Of a stretch of DNA of 64,000 bases, positions 27,501-35,898 are shown piece by piece. Each line of letters opens with the position of its first letter. The stretch's first letter is position 1. The translations under genes and the position numbers were made by a program. Origin of the DNA: CAVSUZ01 sp963791885. GTDB lineage: Bacteria > Pseudomonadota > Alphaproteobacteria > Acetobacterales > Acetobacteraceae. The notes under the pieces are model-generated. The model had not been told where the DNA came from. It was given only the letters and a program-made list of their open reading frames with translations, and ran no database searches. Location of the stretch: assembly GCA_963791885.1 (NCBI GenBank), contig CAWBUL010000005.1, forward strand, positions 744,001-808,000, in the 5' to 3' direction.

Positions 27501-28427
27501 ATGAAGCGTGAATCGCCTTCTCAACAAAGGACGCGCACCGGGTTGCGAGCACGAAGCTGGCTCGATCCGCAACCTGCCGTACTCGCAGCGGTGCTGCTGT
27601 TTCCTGCCTTTGCGCTGCTTGCGCTGATCGTGGTCTATCCCGTCGGGCGACTGATCTACACGAGCTTCTTTTCGCTCAATCTGACCTCGGGCATGCCGGC
27701 GCAATTCACCGGCGTGGACAACTTCGTCTCCATCGTGCAGGACCCGGTGTTCTGGCAATCGCTCGAAAACACCGTGATCCTGACAGTGGTGACGGTCCCC
27801 GGCGCGCTGGTTGCGGGCATGATTCTGGCGCTGATCGCCAACCTGCCGTTCCGCTACAAATGGCCGGTGCGGCTGGCATTGCTGGTGCCTTGGGCGCTGC
27901 CGCTCGCCTTCACAGGCTTGATCTTCGCCTGGTTCTTCAATTCGGAGTACGGGATCGTCGATGACCTGCTCCGTCGCGCCGGATTGCCGCAACCGATCTG
28001 GTTCAACTCGGCGCTGCTGTCGATGGCAGCGATCTGCATTACCCTGATCTGGAAGACCTCGTCCTTCGTCGGCCTGATCCTGCTTGCCGGTCTGCAAACC
28101 ATCCCACGCGAACTTTACGAAGCGGCAGACGTGGATGGCGCCGGACGCATTCGCCAGTATTTCTCCGTCACCCTGCCTTTGTTGCGTCCGGCCATCGTGG
28201 TCGCGATGATCTTCCGAACCATCACTGCGCTGCAGACCTTCGATATTCCGTTCACGATGACCCGCGGCGGCCCGGGTGATTCCACCCGTACGCTGGCGAT
28301 GTACATCTACCAGAACACGGTGGATTTCCTCGATCTCGGCTATGGCTCGGCCTTAGCCGTCGTGATGTTTTTGATCAGCATGGCCGCCACCTTCGTCTAT
28401 CTGCGCCAGATCAGGAGTACGGCATGA
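27501..28427 (+). CDS. Sugar ABC transporter permease (MalF type)
   Basis: A 308-residue inner-membrane permease with about six hydrophobic segments (for example AVLLFPAFALLALIVVYPVGRLIY). The binding-protein-dependent transport loop that docks the ATPase is seen as LYEAADVDGAGRIRQYFSVTLPLLRPA. It begins 28 bases after the binding protein and overlaps the second permease gene by four bases (ATGA). Confidence 0.92.
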   Translation: MKRESPSQQRTRTGLRARSWLDPQPAVLAAVLLFPAFALLALIVVYPVGRLIYTSFFSLNLTSGMPAQFTGVDNFVSIVQDPVFWQSLENTVILTVVTVPGALVAGMILALIANLPFRYKWPVRLALLVPWALPLAFTGLIFAWFFNSEYGIVDDLLRRAGLPQPIWFNSALLSMAAICITLIWKTSSFVGLILLAGLQTIPRELYEAADVDGAGRIRQYFSVTLPLLRPAIVVAMIFRTITALQTFDIPFTMTRGGPGDSTRTLAMYIYQNTVDFLDLGYGSALAVVMFLISMAATFVYLRQIRSTA

Positions 28428-29245
28428 TACGGGGCGTGGCGCTTCGCTGGATTGCCGCCTTTGTCGTGGTGGTAAATGGACTATTCCCCGCCATCTGGAT
28501 TTTTCTTACGTCGTTAAAAGGCGAACCGGAACTCAGCCGCACCCCCATCACCTATCTGCCCGCGCAGCCCACGTTGATTAACTACGTGCATGCGTTCCAT
28601 GACCAGCCGCTGCTGCGGTATCTGGCCAACAGCCTGATCGTGGCGACGGCTTCGACCGCCTGCACGTTGATCGTGTCGGTGATGGCCGCCTACGCGCTGG
28701 CGCGGCTGGAGATCCGGTTCCGAGACCTGGCGTTCGGCGCGATCATCGCGATTTCCACATTTCCTCTCGTCACGCTGCTGGTGCCGCTGTTCCAGACCCT
28801 GCGCGCTCTCAGTCTGCTCAACACCTATGGCGCGCTGATCCTGCCATACACGGTGCTTAGCCTGCCTGTGTGCACGCTGGTGCTGGTCAGTTTCTTTGAG
28901 ACCGTACCCGCCGATCTCGAAAATGCCGCCATGGTGGACGGTTGCACGCGCGTGGGTGCATTGGTGCGCATTCTGCTGCCGATAGCGGCACCTGGAGTCG
29001 CGACTGCCGCCATTCTTGCCTTCGTCAATTCGTGGGATGAGTTTCTGCTCGCGCTGTCCTTCAACTCCAATCCCGCGTATCGCACGTTGCCGGTGGGGAT
29101 CACGCTGTACCAGGGCGAGTTCGCCTTTCCCTGGCCAGAGATTTCCGCCGCGCTCGTGGTGGGGATCGTACCGGTGACGGCGCTGATCCTCTTCTTCCAG
29201 CAGCAGATCCTGTCGGGTCTGACCGCCGGCGGCGTGAAGGGATAA
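28424..29245 (+). CDS. Sugar ABC transporter permease (MalG type)
   Basis: A 273-residue permease that pairs with the MalF-type partner. The N-terminus (FVVVVNGLFPAIWIFLTSLKGEPEL) and the EAA loop (DLENAAMVDGCTRVGALVRILLPIAAPG) are typical of the MalG/CUT1 group. It ends FFQQQILSGLTAGGVKG, the usual tail of this family. The operon ends here without an ATPase; the following gene is an unrelated MgtC-like protein 20 bases away. Confidence 0.92.
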   Translation: MIRGVALRWIAAFVVVVNGLFPAIWIFLTSLKGEPELSRTPITYLPAQPTLINYVHAFHDQPLLRYLANSLIVATASTACTLIVSVMAAYALARLEIRFRDLAFGAIIAISTFPLVTLLVPLFQTLRALSLLNTYGALILPYTVLSLPVCTLVLVSFFETVPADLENAAMVDGCTRVGALVRILLPIAAPGVATAAILAFVNSWDEFLLALSFNSNPAYRTLPVGITLYQGEFAFPWPEISAALVVGIVPVTALILFFQQQILSGLTAGGVKG

Positions 29246-29265
29246 ACGTCCGAGGTTTCCGATTC

Positions 29266-29976
29266 ATGCCGCTTTATCCGACGTGGTCCGATCTGACAGT
29301 TCGCATTGTTCTGACGGTGCTCGCCGGCGCGGTGATCGGGTTGAATTGCGGTGTCCACGGTCACGCGGCTGGACTTCGGACCACAGTGCTCGTCGGGCTC
29401 GCCGCCTCGCTGGCGATGATCCAAGCCAATCTTCTATTGCCCGTCGGCGGCCATACCTCCGGTTCGTTCGGGACCATGGATCTGATGAGATTTCCACTGG
29501 GCATCCTGACGGGAGTCGGCTTCATCGGTGGTGGCACGATCCTTAAACGAGGTGACCTCGTCACGGGTGTCACGACCGCGGCGACACTTTGGATTGTGAC
29601 TGTGGTCGGGTTGTGCTTCGGCGGTGGCCAGATCTGGCTTGGCGTCGGGGGTACAGTCCTCAGCGTCCTTACGCTGTCGGCCATGAAATGGCTTGAAGTG
29701 CGGATCCCGCGCAGACACCGGGGGGAACTGACGGTCAGAATGAACGCGGGCGATCAGGCAGTGAACGACAGCGTTTCCAATATGCTAGGCCCTTTGGGTT
29801 ATGATGTCCGCCTCGTGGCGATCTCGGGAGACAAAGCCGATCGAAGCGCGATGCTTGTCAAGCATGAACTCTACTGGAAGCGTGCTGAGATCTCTGGTCC
29901 TCCGTCCGATTTGTTTGCGCTTCTTTCCCAGCGTTTCAACGTGGCATCACTCAAACTCATCGGCGATAACGAGTGA
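29266..29976 (+). CDS. MgtC/SapB-family membrane protein
   Basis: A 236-residue protein. The N-terminal membrane domain carries the MgtC hallmarks RIVLTVLAGAVIGLN, GLRTTVLVGLAASLAMIQANLL, RFPLGILTGVGFIGGGTILKR and GVTTAATLWIVTVVGLCFGGG. A C-terminal soluble, ACT-like region follows (about residues 150-236). MgtC proteins influence growth in low magnesium and inhibit the F-type ATP synthase in some pathogens; the role here is unknown. It lies 20 bases after the sugar permease gene and converges on the ferredoxin reductase gene 16 bases downstream. Confidence 0.88.
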   Translation: MPLYPTWSDLTVRIVLTVLAGAVIGLNCGVHGHAAGLRTTVLVGLAASLAMIQANLLLPVGGHTSGSFGTMDLMRFPLGILTGVGFIGGGTILKRGDLVTGVTTAATLWIVTVVGLCFGGGQIWLGVGGTVLSVLTLSAMKWLEVRIPRRHRGELTVRMNAGDQAVNDSVSNMLGPLGYDVRLVAISGDKADRSAMLVKHELYWKRAEISGPPSDLFALLSQRFNVASLKLIGDNE

Positions 29977-29992
29977 TGGATATGCTATAGCA

Positions 29993-30997
29993 CTAAAGGG
30001 CCGGGACGCCGCTCGTCGTCGAATACTCGAAGTGCAGAGCCTGCCCAGGGCGCACGATCGGGTGGATCGCATGCGCTGCCATCGCTGCCTCACTAAAGCC
30101 CTGCAGGATCAGCTTCAGCTTGCCCGGATAGTGCGCCACGTCGCCGATCGCGAACACGCCGGGCAAACTGGTTTGGCAGGTCGCCGGATCGACCTCGATA
30201 TGGTGTTGCGCCAGGTCAAGACCCCACGACGCGATCGCGCCGAGATCCGTCGCCAACCCGAAGAACGGCAACAGCGCGTCGGCTTCCAGCAGTCGCGTCT
30301 CGCCCGTCAGGGTCGCAACCTCGACCGAATGCAGCAGTCCGCCCTCGCCATGCAATGCATGGAGTTGGTACGGAATAACCAACTCGACGTCGCCCCTTGC
30401 GGCGGCTGCATCGAGTTGCGCTGCACTCTCTGGCGCGGCGCGGAATTTCGGGCGGCGGTGCACGATCGCGATCCGCGCGATGTCCTTCAGCGCCAGCGCC
30501 CAATCCACTGCCGAATCGCCGCCGCCCGCGATCACCACCCGCTTGCCGCGGAAATCCTCTCGGCGTCGGACGTAATACTGTACCGCACCGGTGGCCTCGT
30601 AACCGGGCAGACCCTCAAGCGGCGGGCGGTTCGGACCAAAGGCACCGGCGCCGGCGGCTATGATCACCGCCTTCGCTTCCACCGTATCGCCCAGGTCGGT
30701 TGTCAGCGTGAACCCGTCCGCCAATCCGGTGACGCGCCGCCCGAGCAACCGAGGCGCATGAAAAGGTGCGATCTGCTGTTCCAGTGCGCTGATCAGATCG
30801 CCCGCCGAAATCGCACCATGGGCCGGAATGTCGTAGATTGGTTTCTCTGGATACAGCGCGGCGCACTGCCCGCCCGTCTCGGCCAGCGCATCGATCAGCA
30901 CGCTGCGCAGCCGCAGCATGCCGAACTCGAACACTGCGAACAGCCCCACCGGGCCGGCGCCGATGATAGCGACATCCGTTTGCAGGTGCTCGGGCAT
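29993..30997 (-). CDS. Ferredoxin/flavodoxin-NADP reductase, thioredoxin-reductase-like type
   Basis: A 334-residue FAD enzyme. It has the first dinucleotide motif (VAIIGAGPVGLFAVFEFGML), TGGQCAALYPEKPIYDIPA, the second motif (VVIAGGGDSAVDWALAL) and the C-terminal FAD motif (GVFAIGDVAHYPGKLKLILQGFSEAA). The CxxC redox pair of thioredoxin reductase is absent, and the GGQCxxLYPEKxIYD pattern marks the ferredoxin-NADP reductase type 2 group (YumC-like). The ATG at 30997 was chosen because upstream in-frame sequence is antisense to the MlrC gene. It transfers electrons between NADPH and ferredoxin or flavodoxin in the cytoplasm. Confidence 0.9.
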   Translation of the reverse strand: MPEHLQTDVAIIGAGPVGLFAVFEFGMLRLRSVLIDALAETGGQCAALYPEKPIYDIPAHGAISAGDLISALEQQIAPFHAPRLLGRRVTGLADGFTLTTDLGDTVEAKAVIIAAGAGAFGPNRPPLEGLPGYEATGAVQYYVRRREDFRGKRVVIAGGGDSAVDWALALKDIARIAIVHRRPKFRAAPESAAQLDAAAARGDVELVIPYQLHALHGEGGLLHSVEVATLTGETRLLEADALLPFFGLATDLGAIASWGLDLAQHHIEVDPATCQTSLPGVFAIGDVAHYPGKLKLILQGFSEAAMAAHAIHPIVRPGQALHFEYSTTSGVPAL

Positions 30998-31053
30998 CCC
31001 AGTCCGGTATGGTATTCCGCCGACCCCGGCAAGCAGATGGAGTTGGATCAGAG

Positions 31054-32554
31054 ATGCGGATTGCGGTTGGCGGCTTCCTTCACGAGTTCCCACTCCTTCG
31101 CCCCACGCCCGACCACTTGGCAGGATTTCGTCCAGCCCGGCGGATTTCCCCCGCTGCAGAACGGCCCTGGCCTGATCGAAGCGACCCAGGACACCTCCGT
31201 CCCACTCGCCGGCGCGATCGCCGTTGCACGTGAAGCCGGGGTGGAGCTCGTCCCGCTCGCCTGGGCCTTCGCCAATCCCGCCGGCCCGGTGCAGGACGAA
31301 GCGTTCGAACGCCTGGCTGCGCTGAACTGCGCCCTGCTGTCCAACGCCCTGCAGGCCGGGCCGATCGACGGAGTGTATCTCGACCTGCATGGCGCGGCGG
31401 TGGCCGAGTCCTTCCCGGATGCCGAGGGCGAACTGCTGCGTCGGATCCGGATGATTGTCGGATCCGACATGCCGCTGACGATCAGCCTCGACCCGCACGC
31501 CAACCTGACGCGCGAAATGGTGGAGCGAGCGGATGCCGTCGTGCCGTTTCGAACCTACCCGCACGTGGACATGAAGGCGGCCGGCGCCCAGGCGATGCGT
31601 CTGCTCCTGGAGCGTATCGCCCGCGGCAAACCGTGGGCGCGGGCTTACCGCCAGATCGAGTTCTGGCTGCTGATCGGCAGCCAATGTACGCTGATGGAAC
31701 CAATGCGCGGCGTGATGGAGGACCGCGCCCGGATCGCGGAGGCGCATCGCGTCGCCGAACTCGCCTGGTGCTTTGGCTTCCCCTACGCCGATTTCGCGGA
31801 TTGCGGCCCGGCGATTGCCGCCTTTGCCGACGCGCAGGCGGAGGCGGACGCCGCGGTCGGCGAACTGGCCGAAATCATCAACCACCGCGAAAGCGCCTTC
31901 CACCAGGACACACTGCCTGCCGCTGAAGCTGTCGTAGAGGCGAAGCGGCTTGTTGCGTCGGGCCGCCATCCCGTTGTGCTCGCCGACACCCAGGACAATC
32001 CCGGTGGCGGCGGCCATGGGGACACGACGGGGCTGCTGGCTGAACTGGTCCGCCAAAAGGCCGAGGGCGCCTTCGTCTGCCTGATCAACGACGCCGAAAG
32101 CGCCGCTGCCTGCCATGGCGCCGGCGAGGGCCACCGCGTCCGCCTGTCGCTGGGCGGCAAGTCAGATCACATGCCCTTTAACTGCGAGGCGACGGTGGAA
32201 CGTCTCAGTGACGGCCGCTTCACTCTCACCGGCCCGATGGGCGCCGGCAATCCGGCCGATCTCGGCCCCTGTGCGCTGGTGAACATCGACGGCGTACATG
32301 TCATGGTCGTTACCCGCAAGATGCAGGCACTCGATCAGGCGATTATGCGCCATATGGGCGCGGAACCGGCCAACTGCCCTATCATTGCGCTTAAATCCTC
32401 AGTGCATTTTCGGGCGGATTTCGCCCCGATTGCCGACGAGATCATCGTGGCGATCGCACCCGGACCGGTGGTTGCTGATCCGGCGACGCTGAACTTCCAA
32501 CACGTCCGATCGTCGGTGCGGCGGCGGCCGCGGGCCGAGCGCGGCGCCGGCTGA
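31054..32554 (+). CDS. M81 family metallopeptidase (MlrC-like), frameshifted
   Basis: About 499 residues after bridging a frameshift at 31087-31088. The first frame begins MRIAVGGFLHE at ATG 31054, and the second continues SHSFAPRPTTWQDFVQPGGFPPL. Together they match the usual MlrC start (GGxxHETNTFAPxPT). Later motifs are DGVYLDLHGAAVAE, SLDPHANLTREMV, FRTYPHVDMKAAG, QDNPGGGGHGDTT and LKSSVHFRADFAPIAD. Named for microcystin breakdown, most relatives act on unknown small peptides or amides. Metal-binding residues (His of SLDPHAN and nearby acids) are intact. It is divergent from the ferredoxin reductase gene. Confidence 0.85.
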
Positions 32555-32661
32555 TCAAGCAAAACTTATCGGGCGACCGACTCAGATCAATGCCTGCTTG
32601 CTCTAAATCATAAACTGCGGCTGTCGTGGCCCAGAGTATCTGGCCTAGCAAGGAGGAATAC

Positions 32662-32973
32662 ATGAAACGCACACATCAGTCGGTGCTAGCTGCCGCGGCG
32701 GTAGCAGCCGCATGCGCTTTCGCAGCCGGACCTACGGCGTTCGCGGCGTCTCCATGCCCGCCGGCGCAGCATCTGGCGCAGAGCAGCAACACTCAGAACC
32801 CGCCGGGTTCGTTTAAAGTCGCTGGACAGAATGGCGGGTCTACCTCGCTTGCCGAGGGAGGCGGCGGCGGAAATGGCGGTTCGGATCGTCGCGCGATCGA
32901 ACAAGCCGATGCCGGCGGGGGAAACGGTGGTTCGGACCGCCGCAGTGTGGAAACGGCTTCGGCCTGCCAATAA
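32662..32973 (+). CDS. Small secreted Gly-rich repeat protein, unknown function
   Basis: A 103-residue protein starting at ATG 32662, with a strong AAGGAGG ribosome-binding site eight bases before it. A signal peptide (residues 1 to about 29, ending TAFAA) is followed by SPCPPAQHLAQ, an SSNTQNPPGSFKVAGQNGG linker and two copies of GGGNGGSDRRxxE (residues 68-80 and 85-97). The mature protein has two cysteines (Cys32 and Cys102) at its ends, which could form one disulfide closing the repeat region. I recognise no family. It is a single-gene unit followed by a clear terminator, so it is probably expressed strongly. Confidence 0.7.
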   Translation: MKRTHQSVLAAAAVAAACAFAAGPTAFAASPCPPAQHLAQSSNTQNPPGSFKVAGQNGGSTSLAEGGGGGNGGSDRRAIEQADAGGGNGGSDRRSVETASACQ

Positions 32974-32995
32974 TCCGAAGCCGGAACTGAGGTTG

Positions 32996-33024
32996 GGGCG
33001 GCAGGCGGCATCTGCCGCCCTTTA
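32996..33024 (+). terminator. Rho-independent terminator after the Gly-rich protein gene
   Basis: A perfect nine-base stem, GGGCGGCAG (32996-33004) pairing with CTGCCGCCC (33012-33020), with a seven-base loop, followed by TTTA. It lies 22 bases after the stop of the small secreted protein and separates it from pyrH. Confidence 0.85.
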
Positions 33025-33215
33025 TCGGGCCTATAGCTCCCTTTGCCGAGAGCGCGATTCACGCTTCATCGGCTGTGAAGCATGGAGTGATCGCACTTGA
33101 ATGCGTGCCTCGCTGCGCCGCGACGTGCAGTAGGGATTCCGCACCGCTCACCATCCCACTGGCCTTTCCCCATGCGGCCCACTAGGTTCGCGCGCACCCC
33201 CAGCCCGAGTTTTCC

Positions 33216-33941
33216 ATGCCCGATCAGCCGGTGTACCAGCGTGTCCTGTTGAAAATCTCCGGCGAGGCGTTGATGGGGCGGCGCGAATACGGCCTCGACA
33301 CCGATATGGTCAAAGCCATCGCCACCGATATCGAGGCAGTGGTCACCATGGGCGTGCAGGTCTGCTCCGTCATTGGCGGCGGGAACATCTTCCGCGGTGT
33401 GTCCGCCGCGGCGGCCGGCATGGAACGTGCCCAGGCGGACTACATGGGCATGCTCGCGACAGTCATGAACGCGCTGGCGATGCAGAGCGCGCTGGAGGCT
33501 CGCGGCGTGCCCACGCGCGTGCAGTCCGCCATTCCCATGTCCAGCGTTTGCGAGCCCTATATCCGGCGCCGCGCGGAACGCCACATGGAAAAGGGCCGCG
33601 TCGTCATCTTCGCTGCCGGGACGGGCAATCCGTTCTTTACGACCGACACCGCCGCAGCGTTGCGCGCGGCTGAGATGGGCTGCGACGCGCTGTTCAAGGG
33701 CACGCAGGTGGACGGGGTCTACTCGGCCGATCCCCGTCGCGACCCCGCTGCCGAGCGCTTCGAGGAACTGACCTACCAGCATGTTCTGGCCAACCAGCTG
33801 GCGGTGATGGACGCCGCAGCCATCAGCTTGGCGCGGGAGAACAAGCTGCCTATCGTGGTCTTCAATATCCATGCGCCGGGCGCCTTCGCCGCGGTGGTTC
33901 GCGGCGAAGGGCGCTTTACGCGGATCGTCGAACGGACCTGA
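33216..33941 (+). CDS. pyrH: UMP kinase
   Basis: A 241-residue amino-acid-kinase-fold enzyme that phosphorylates UMP to UDP. Motifs are VLLKISGEALMG, SVIGGGNIFRG, ADYMGMLATVMNALAMQ, FAAGTGNPFFTTDTAA and KGTQVDGVYSADPR, all typical of bacterial PyrH. It starts the essential run pyrH-frr-uppS-cdsA-dxr-rseP-bamA. The commonly adjacent rpsB and tsf genes are not upstream. About 190 bases without a gene precede it and could hold its promoter, though I see no convincing consensus boxes. Confidence 0.97.
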   Translation: MPDQPVYQRVLLKISGEALMGRREYGLDTDMVKAIATDIEAVVTMGVQVCSVIGGGNIFRGVSAAAAGMERAQADYMGMLATVMNALAMQSALEARGVPTRVQSAIPMSSVCEPYIRRRAERHMEKGRVVIFAAGTGNPFFTTDTAAALRAAEMGCDALFKGTQVDGVYSADPRRDPAAERFEELTYQHVLANQLAVMDAAAISLARENKLPIVVFNIHAPGAFAAVVRGEGRFTRIVERT

Positions 33942-33968
33942 GAGCAGACACAGGAGAAGGCAACTCCC

Positions 33969-34541
33969 ATGGCCGCACCACCCGAACTTGCCAGCCTAAA
34001 ACAGGACTTCACCCGCCGGATGGATGGCGCCATCGAGACCCTCCGCCGTGAATTCGCGGGTCTGCGCACCGGCCGTGCCAGCCCGGCCTTGCTCGAACCG
34101 GTGCGGGTTGCCGCCTATGGTAGCGAGGTGCCGATCAACCAGGTCGGTAATATCGGCGTGCCTGAACCGCGCATGATCACGGTCCAGGTCTGGGACCGCT
34201 CGCTGGTGGGTGCTGTCGAAAAGGCCATTCGCGACGCCGGCCTGGGCCTGAACCCCGCGGCCGACGGGCAACTCGTGCGCGTGCCCATCCCTCAACTGAC
34301 GCAGGAGCGCCGGACCGAGCTGGTGAAGGCGGCCCACAAATACGGCGAGGGGGCCCGCGTCGCCGTGCGCGGCGTGCGGCGTGACGGCATGGAGCAAATC
34401 AAGGGCTTCGAGAAGAAGCACACGATCGGGGAAGACGTGGCCAAGGACTGGCACACTGAAGTCCAGAAACTCACGGACCAGTACATTAAGAAGGTCGACG
34501 ACATGCTGGCGGAAAAAGAGAAGGACATCCGCCAGGTCTGA
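33969..34541 (+). CDS. frr: Ribosome recycling factor
   Basis: A 190-residue protein that, with EF-G, splits post-termination ribosomes. Motifs are MDGAIETLRREFAGLRTGRASPALLEPV, GVPEPRMITVQVWD, AIRDAGLGLNP, LTQERRTELVKAAHK and the C-terminal KKVDDMLAEKEKDIRQV. A GGAGAAGG ribosome-binding site precedes the ATG. It sits 27 bases after pyrH and six bases before uppS. Confidence 0.97.
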   Translation: MAAPPELASLKQDFTRRMDGAIETLRREFAGLRTGRASPALLEPVRVAAYGSEVPINQVGNIGVPEPRMITVQVWDRSLVGAVEKAIRDAGLGLNPAADGQLVRVPIPQLTQERRTELVKAAHKYGEGARVAVRGVRRDGMEQIKGFEKKHTIGEDVAKDWHTEVQKLTDQYIKKVDDMLAEKEKDIRQV

Positions 34542-34547
34542 CCACCC

Positions 34548-35240
34548 ATGCACGTAGCCATCATCATGGACGGCAACGGCCGCTGGGCCGCCGCACGCCG
34601 ACTGCCGCGCATTGCAGGCCACCGCGAGGGTGCCAAAGCCGTGCGCCGAACCGTGGAAGCGGCCATTCGCCACGACGTGGAATGGCTCACGCTTTATGCG
34701 TTCAGCAGCGAGAATTGGCGGCGCTCGAGCGAGGAGATCACCGATCTGACCGGTCTGCTCCGCTATTATCTTCGCAACGAGATCGCCGAATTCCACGCCG
34801 AGGGCATCAGATTGCGCGTGATCGGCGACCGAACGCGGTTCGACTCTGACATCCAGCGTGATCTCGCCGGCGCTGAAGATCTTACGGCCCGCAACACAAG
34901 GCTGAATCTTGTGATTGCACTCTCCTACGGTGCACGGGCCGAGATCACAGCTGCGGCCCGATCGCTGGCAGAGCAGGCGCGCGCAGGTGAGATTGAGCCG
35001 GCTGCGATCACGGAGGACGAGTTGGCTGCCCGGCTGTTCACGGGGGGCATTCCGGACCCGGATCTGCTCATACGCACCTCCGGTGAGCAGCGCATGTCCA
35101 ACTTCCTGCTCTGGCAGGCCGCCTACGCCGAACTCGTGTTTCTGGACGTGCTGTGGCCCGACTTCTCGCAGCAAGATTTCGCTGCGGCTCTGACCGAGTA
35201 TTCCCGCCGGGACCGCCGGTTTGGATCCCGCCCTGGCTAG
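34548..35240 (+). CDS. uppS: Undecaprenyl diphosphate synthase (isoprenyl transferase)
   Basis: A 230-residue cis-prenyltransferase that makes the lipid carrier for peptidoglycan and other cell-wall polymers. VAIIMDGNGRWAAARRLPRIAGHREG, LTLYAFSSENWRRS, LVIALSYGARAEI, PDPDLLIRTSGEQRMSNFLLWQAAYAEL and the catalytic MDGNGRW Asp are intact. The N-terminus is short, starting right at MHVAIIMDG. Its last 20 bases overlap the start of cdsA. Confidence 0.96.
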   Translation: MHVAIIMDGNGRWAAARRLPRIAGHREGAKAVRRTVEAAIRHDVEWLTLYAFSSENWRRSSEEITDLTGLLRYYLRNEIAEFHAEGIRLRVIGDRTRFDSDIQRDLAGAEDLTARNTRLNLVIALSYGARAEITAAARSLAEQARAGEIEPAAITEDELAARLFTGGIPDPDLLIRTSGEQRMSNFLLWQAAYAELVFLDVLWPDFSQQDFAAALTEYSRRDRRFGSRPG

Positions 35241-35898
35241 TGGTGCCCGCGATTTTGCCGTTCGTACTGCCTCGGCCCTGGTCCTGGCGCCGATCGGTAT
35301 TGCGGCGATCTGGCTCGGCGACTGGGCCTTTCCCGCGCTTGCGATCGTGTTCGGCGCGGGTCTCACCCTGGAATGGGTGCAGCTTTGCGTCCGGGATCAC
35401 CGGCTCTTTACGCTCGCGGCCGGCACTTGCGTCATCTGGGCGGCCGCGGCAGCCCTGATGTGGTTGCGTGCCGGGACCTACGGCCTGGGGAACGTGCTGT
35501 TTCTGCTGGCGCTGGTCTGGGCCACCGATATCGGCGCCTACCTGGTCGGCCGAGCCCTTGGCGGGCCGCGGCTTGCACCTCGGATCTCCCCGGGCAAGAC
35601 CTGGGCGGGGGCCGCAGGCGGTCTGGCCTTCGCCGCCTCTGCTGGCATCGCTGCCGCTGTCATCAGCGGTACCAGGATCGCGCCGGCTATCGCCGTTGCG
35701 CTTGGCCTCTCCGTCATCGCTCAGGCCGGAGACCTGGCGGAGAGCGCCATGAAGCGCCGCTTCGGCGTGAAGGATTCGGGCCGCCTCATCCCTGGTCATG
35801 GCGGGCTGCTTGATCGGCTGGACTCCACCCTCGCCGTGGCGCTCGCCGGGGCGCTTCTGGCTTTCGTCCGCGGTGCTGGGGTAGTGCTTTGGGGATGA
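35221..35898 (+). CDS. cdsA: Phosphatidate cytidylyltransferase (CDP-diglyceride synthase)
   Basis: A 225-residue integral membrane enzyme that makes CDP-diacylglycerol from phosphatidate and CTP. The C-terminal signature is complete: AESAMKRRFGVKDSGRLIPGHGGLLDRLDS. RISPGKTWAGAAGG is the usual upstream motif. The start is TTG at 35221, inside uppS; no ATG precedes the first membrane segment. It ends by an ATGA overlap with dxr. Confidence 0.95.
   Translation: MDPALASGARDFAVRTASALVLAPIGIAAIWLGDWAFPALAIVFGAGLTLEWVQLCVRDHRLFTLAAGTCVIWAAAAALMWLRAGTYGLGNVLFLLALVWATDIGAYLVGRALGGPRLAPRISPGKTWAGAAGGLAFAASAGIAAAVISGTRIAPAIAVALGLSVIAQAGDLAESAMKRRFGVKDSGRLIPGHGGLLDRLDSTLAVALAGALLAFVRGAGVVLWG

Noticed and set aside
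30998..32134. A possible 380-residue N-terminal extension of the ferredoxin reductase
   Set aside because: The extension lies antisense to the MlrC-type gene and has no family features. The ATG at 30997 begins exactly at the normal family N-terminus.
32860..32955. The repeat in the Gly-rich protein as a CRISPR-like or mobile element
   Set aside because: The repeats are only two, lie within an open reading frame, vary at synonymous positions and keep the protein sequence, so they are a protein repeat.
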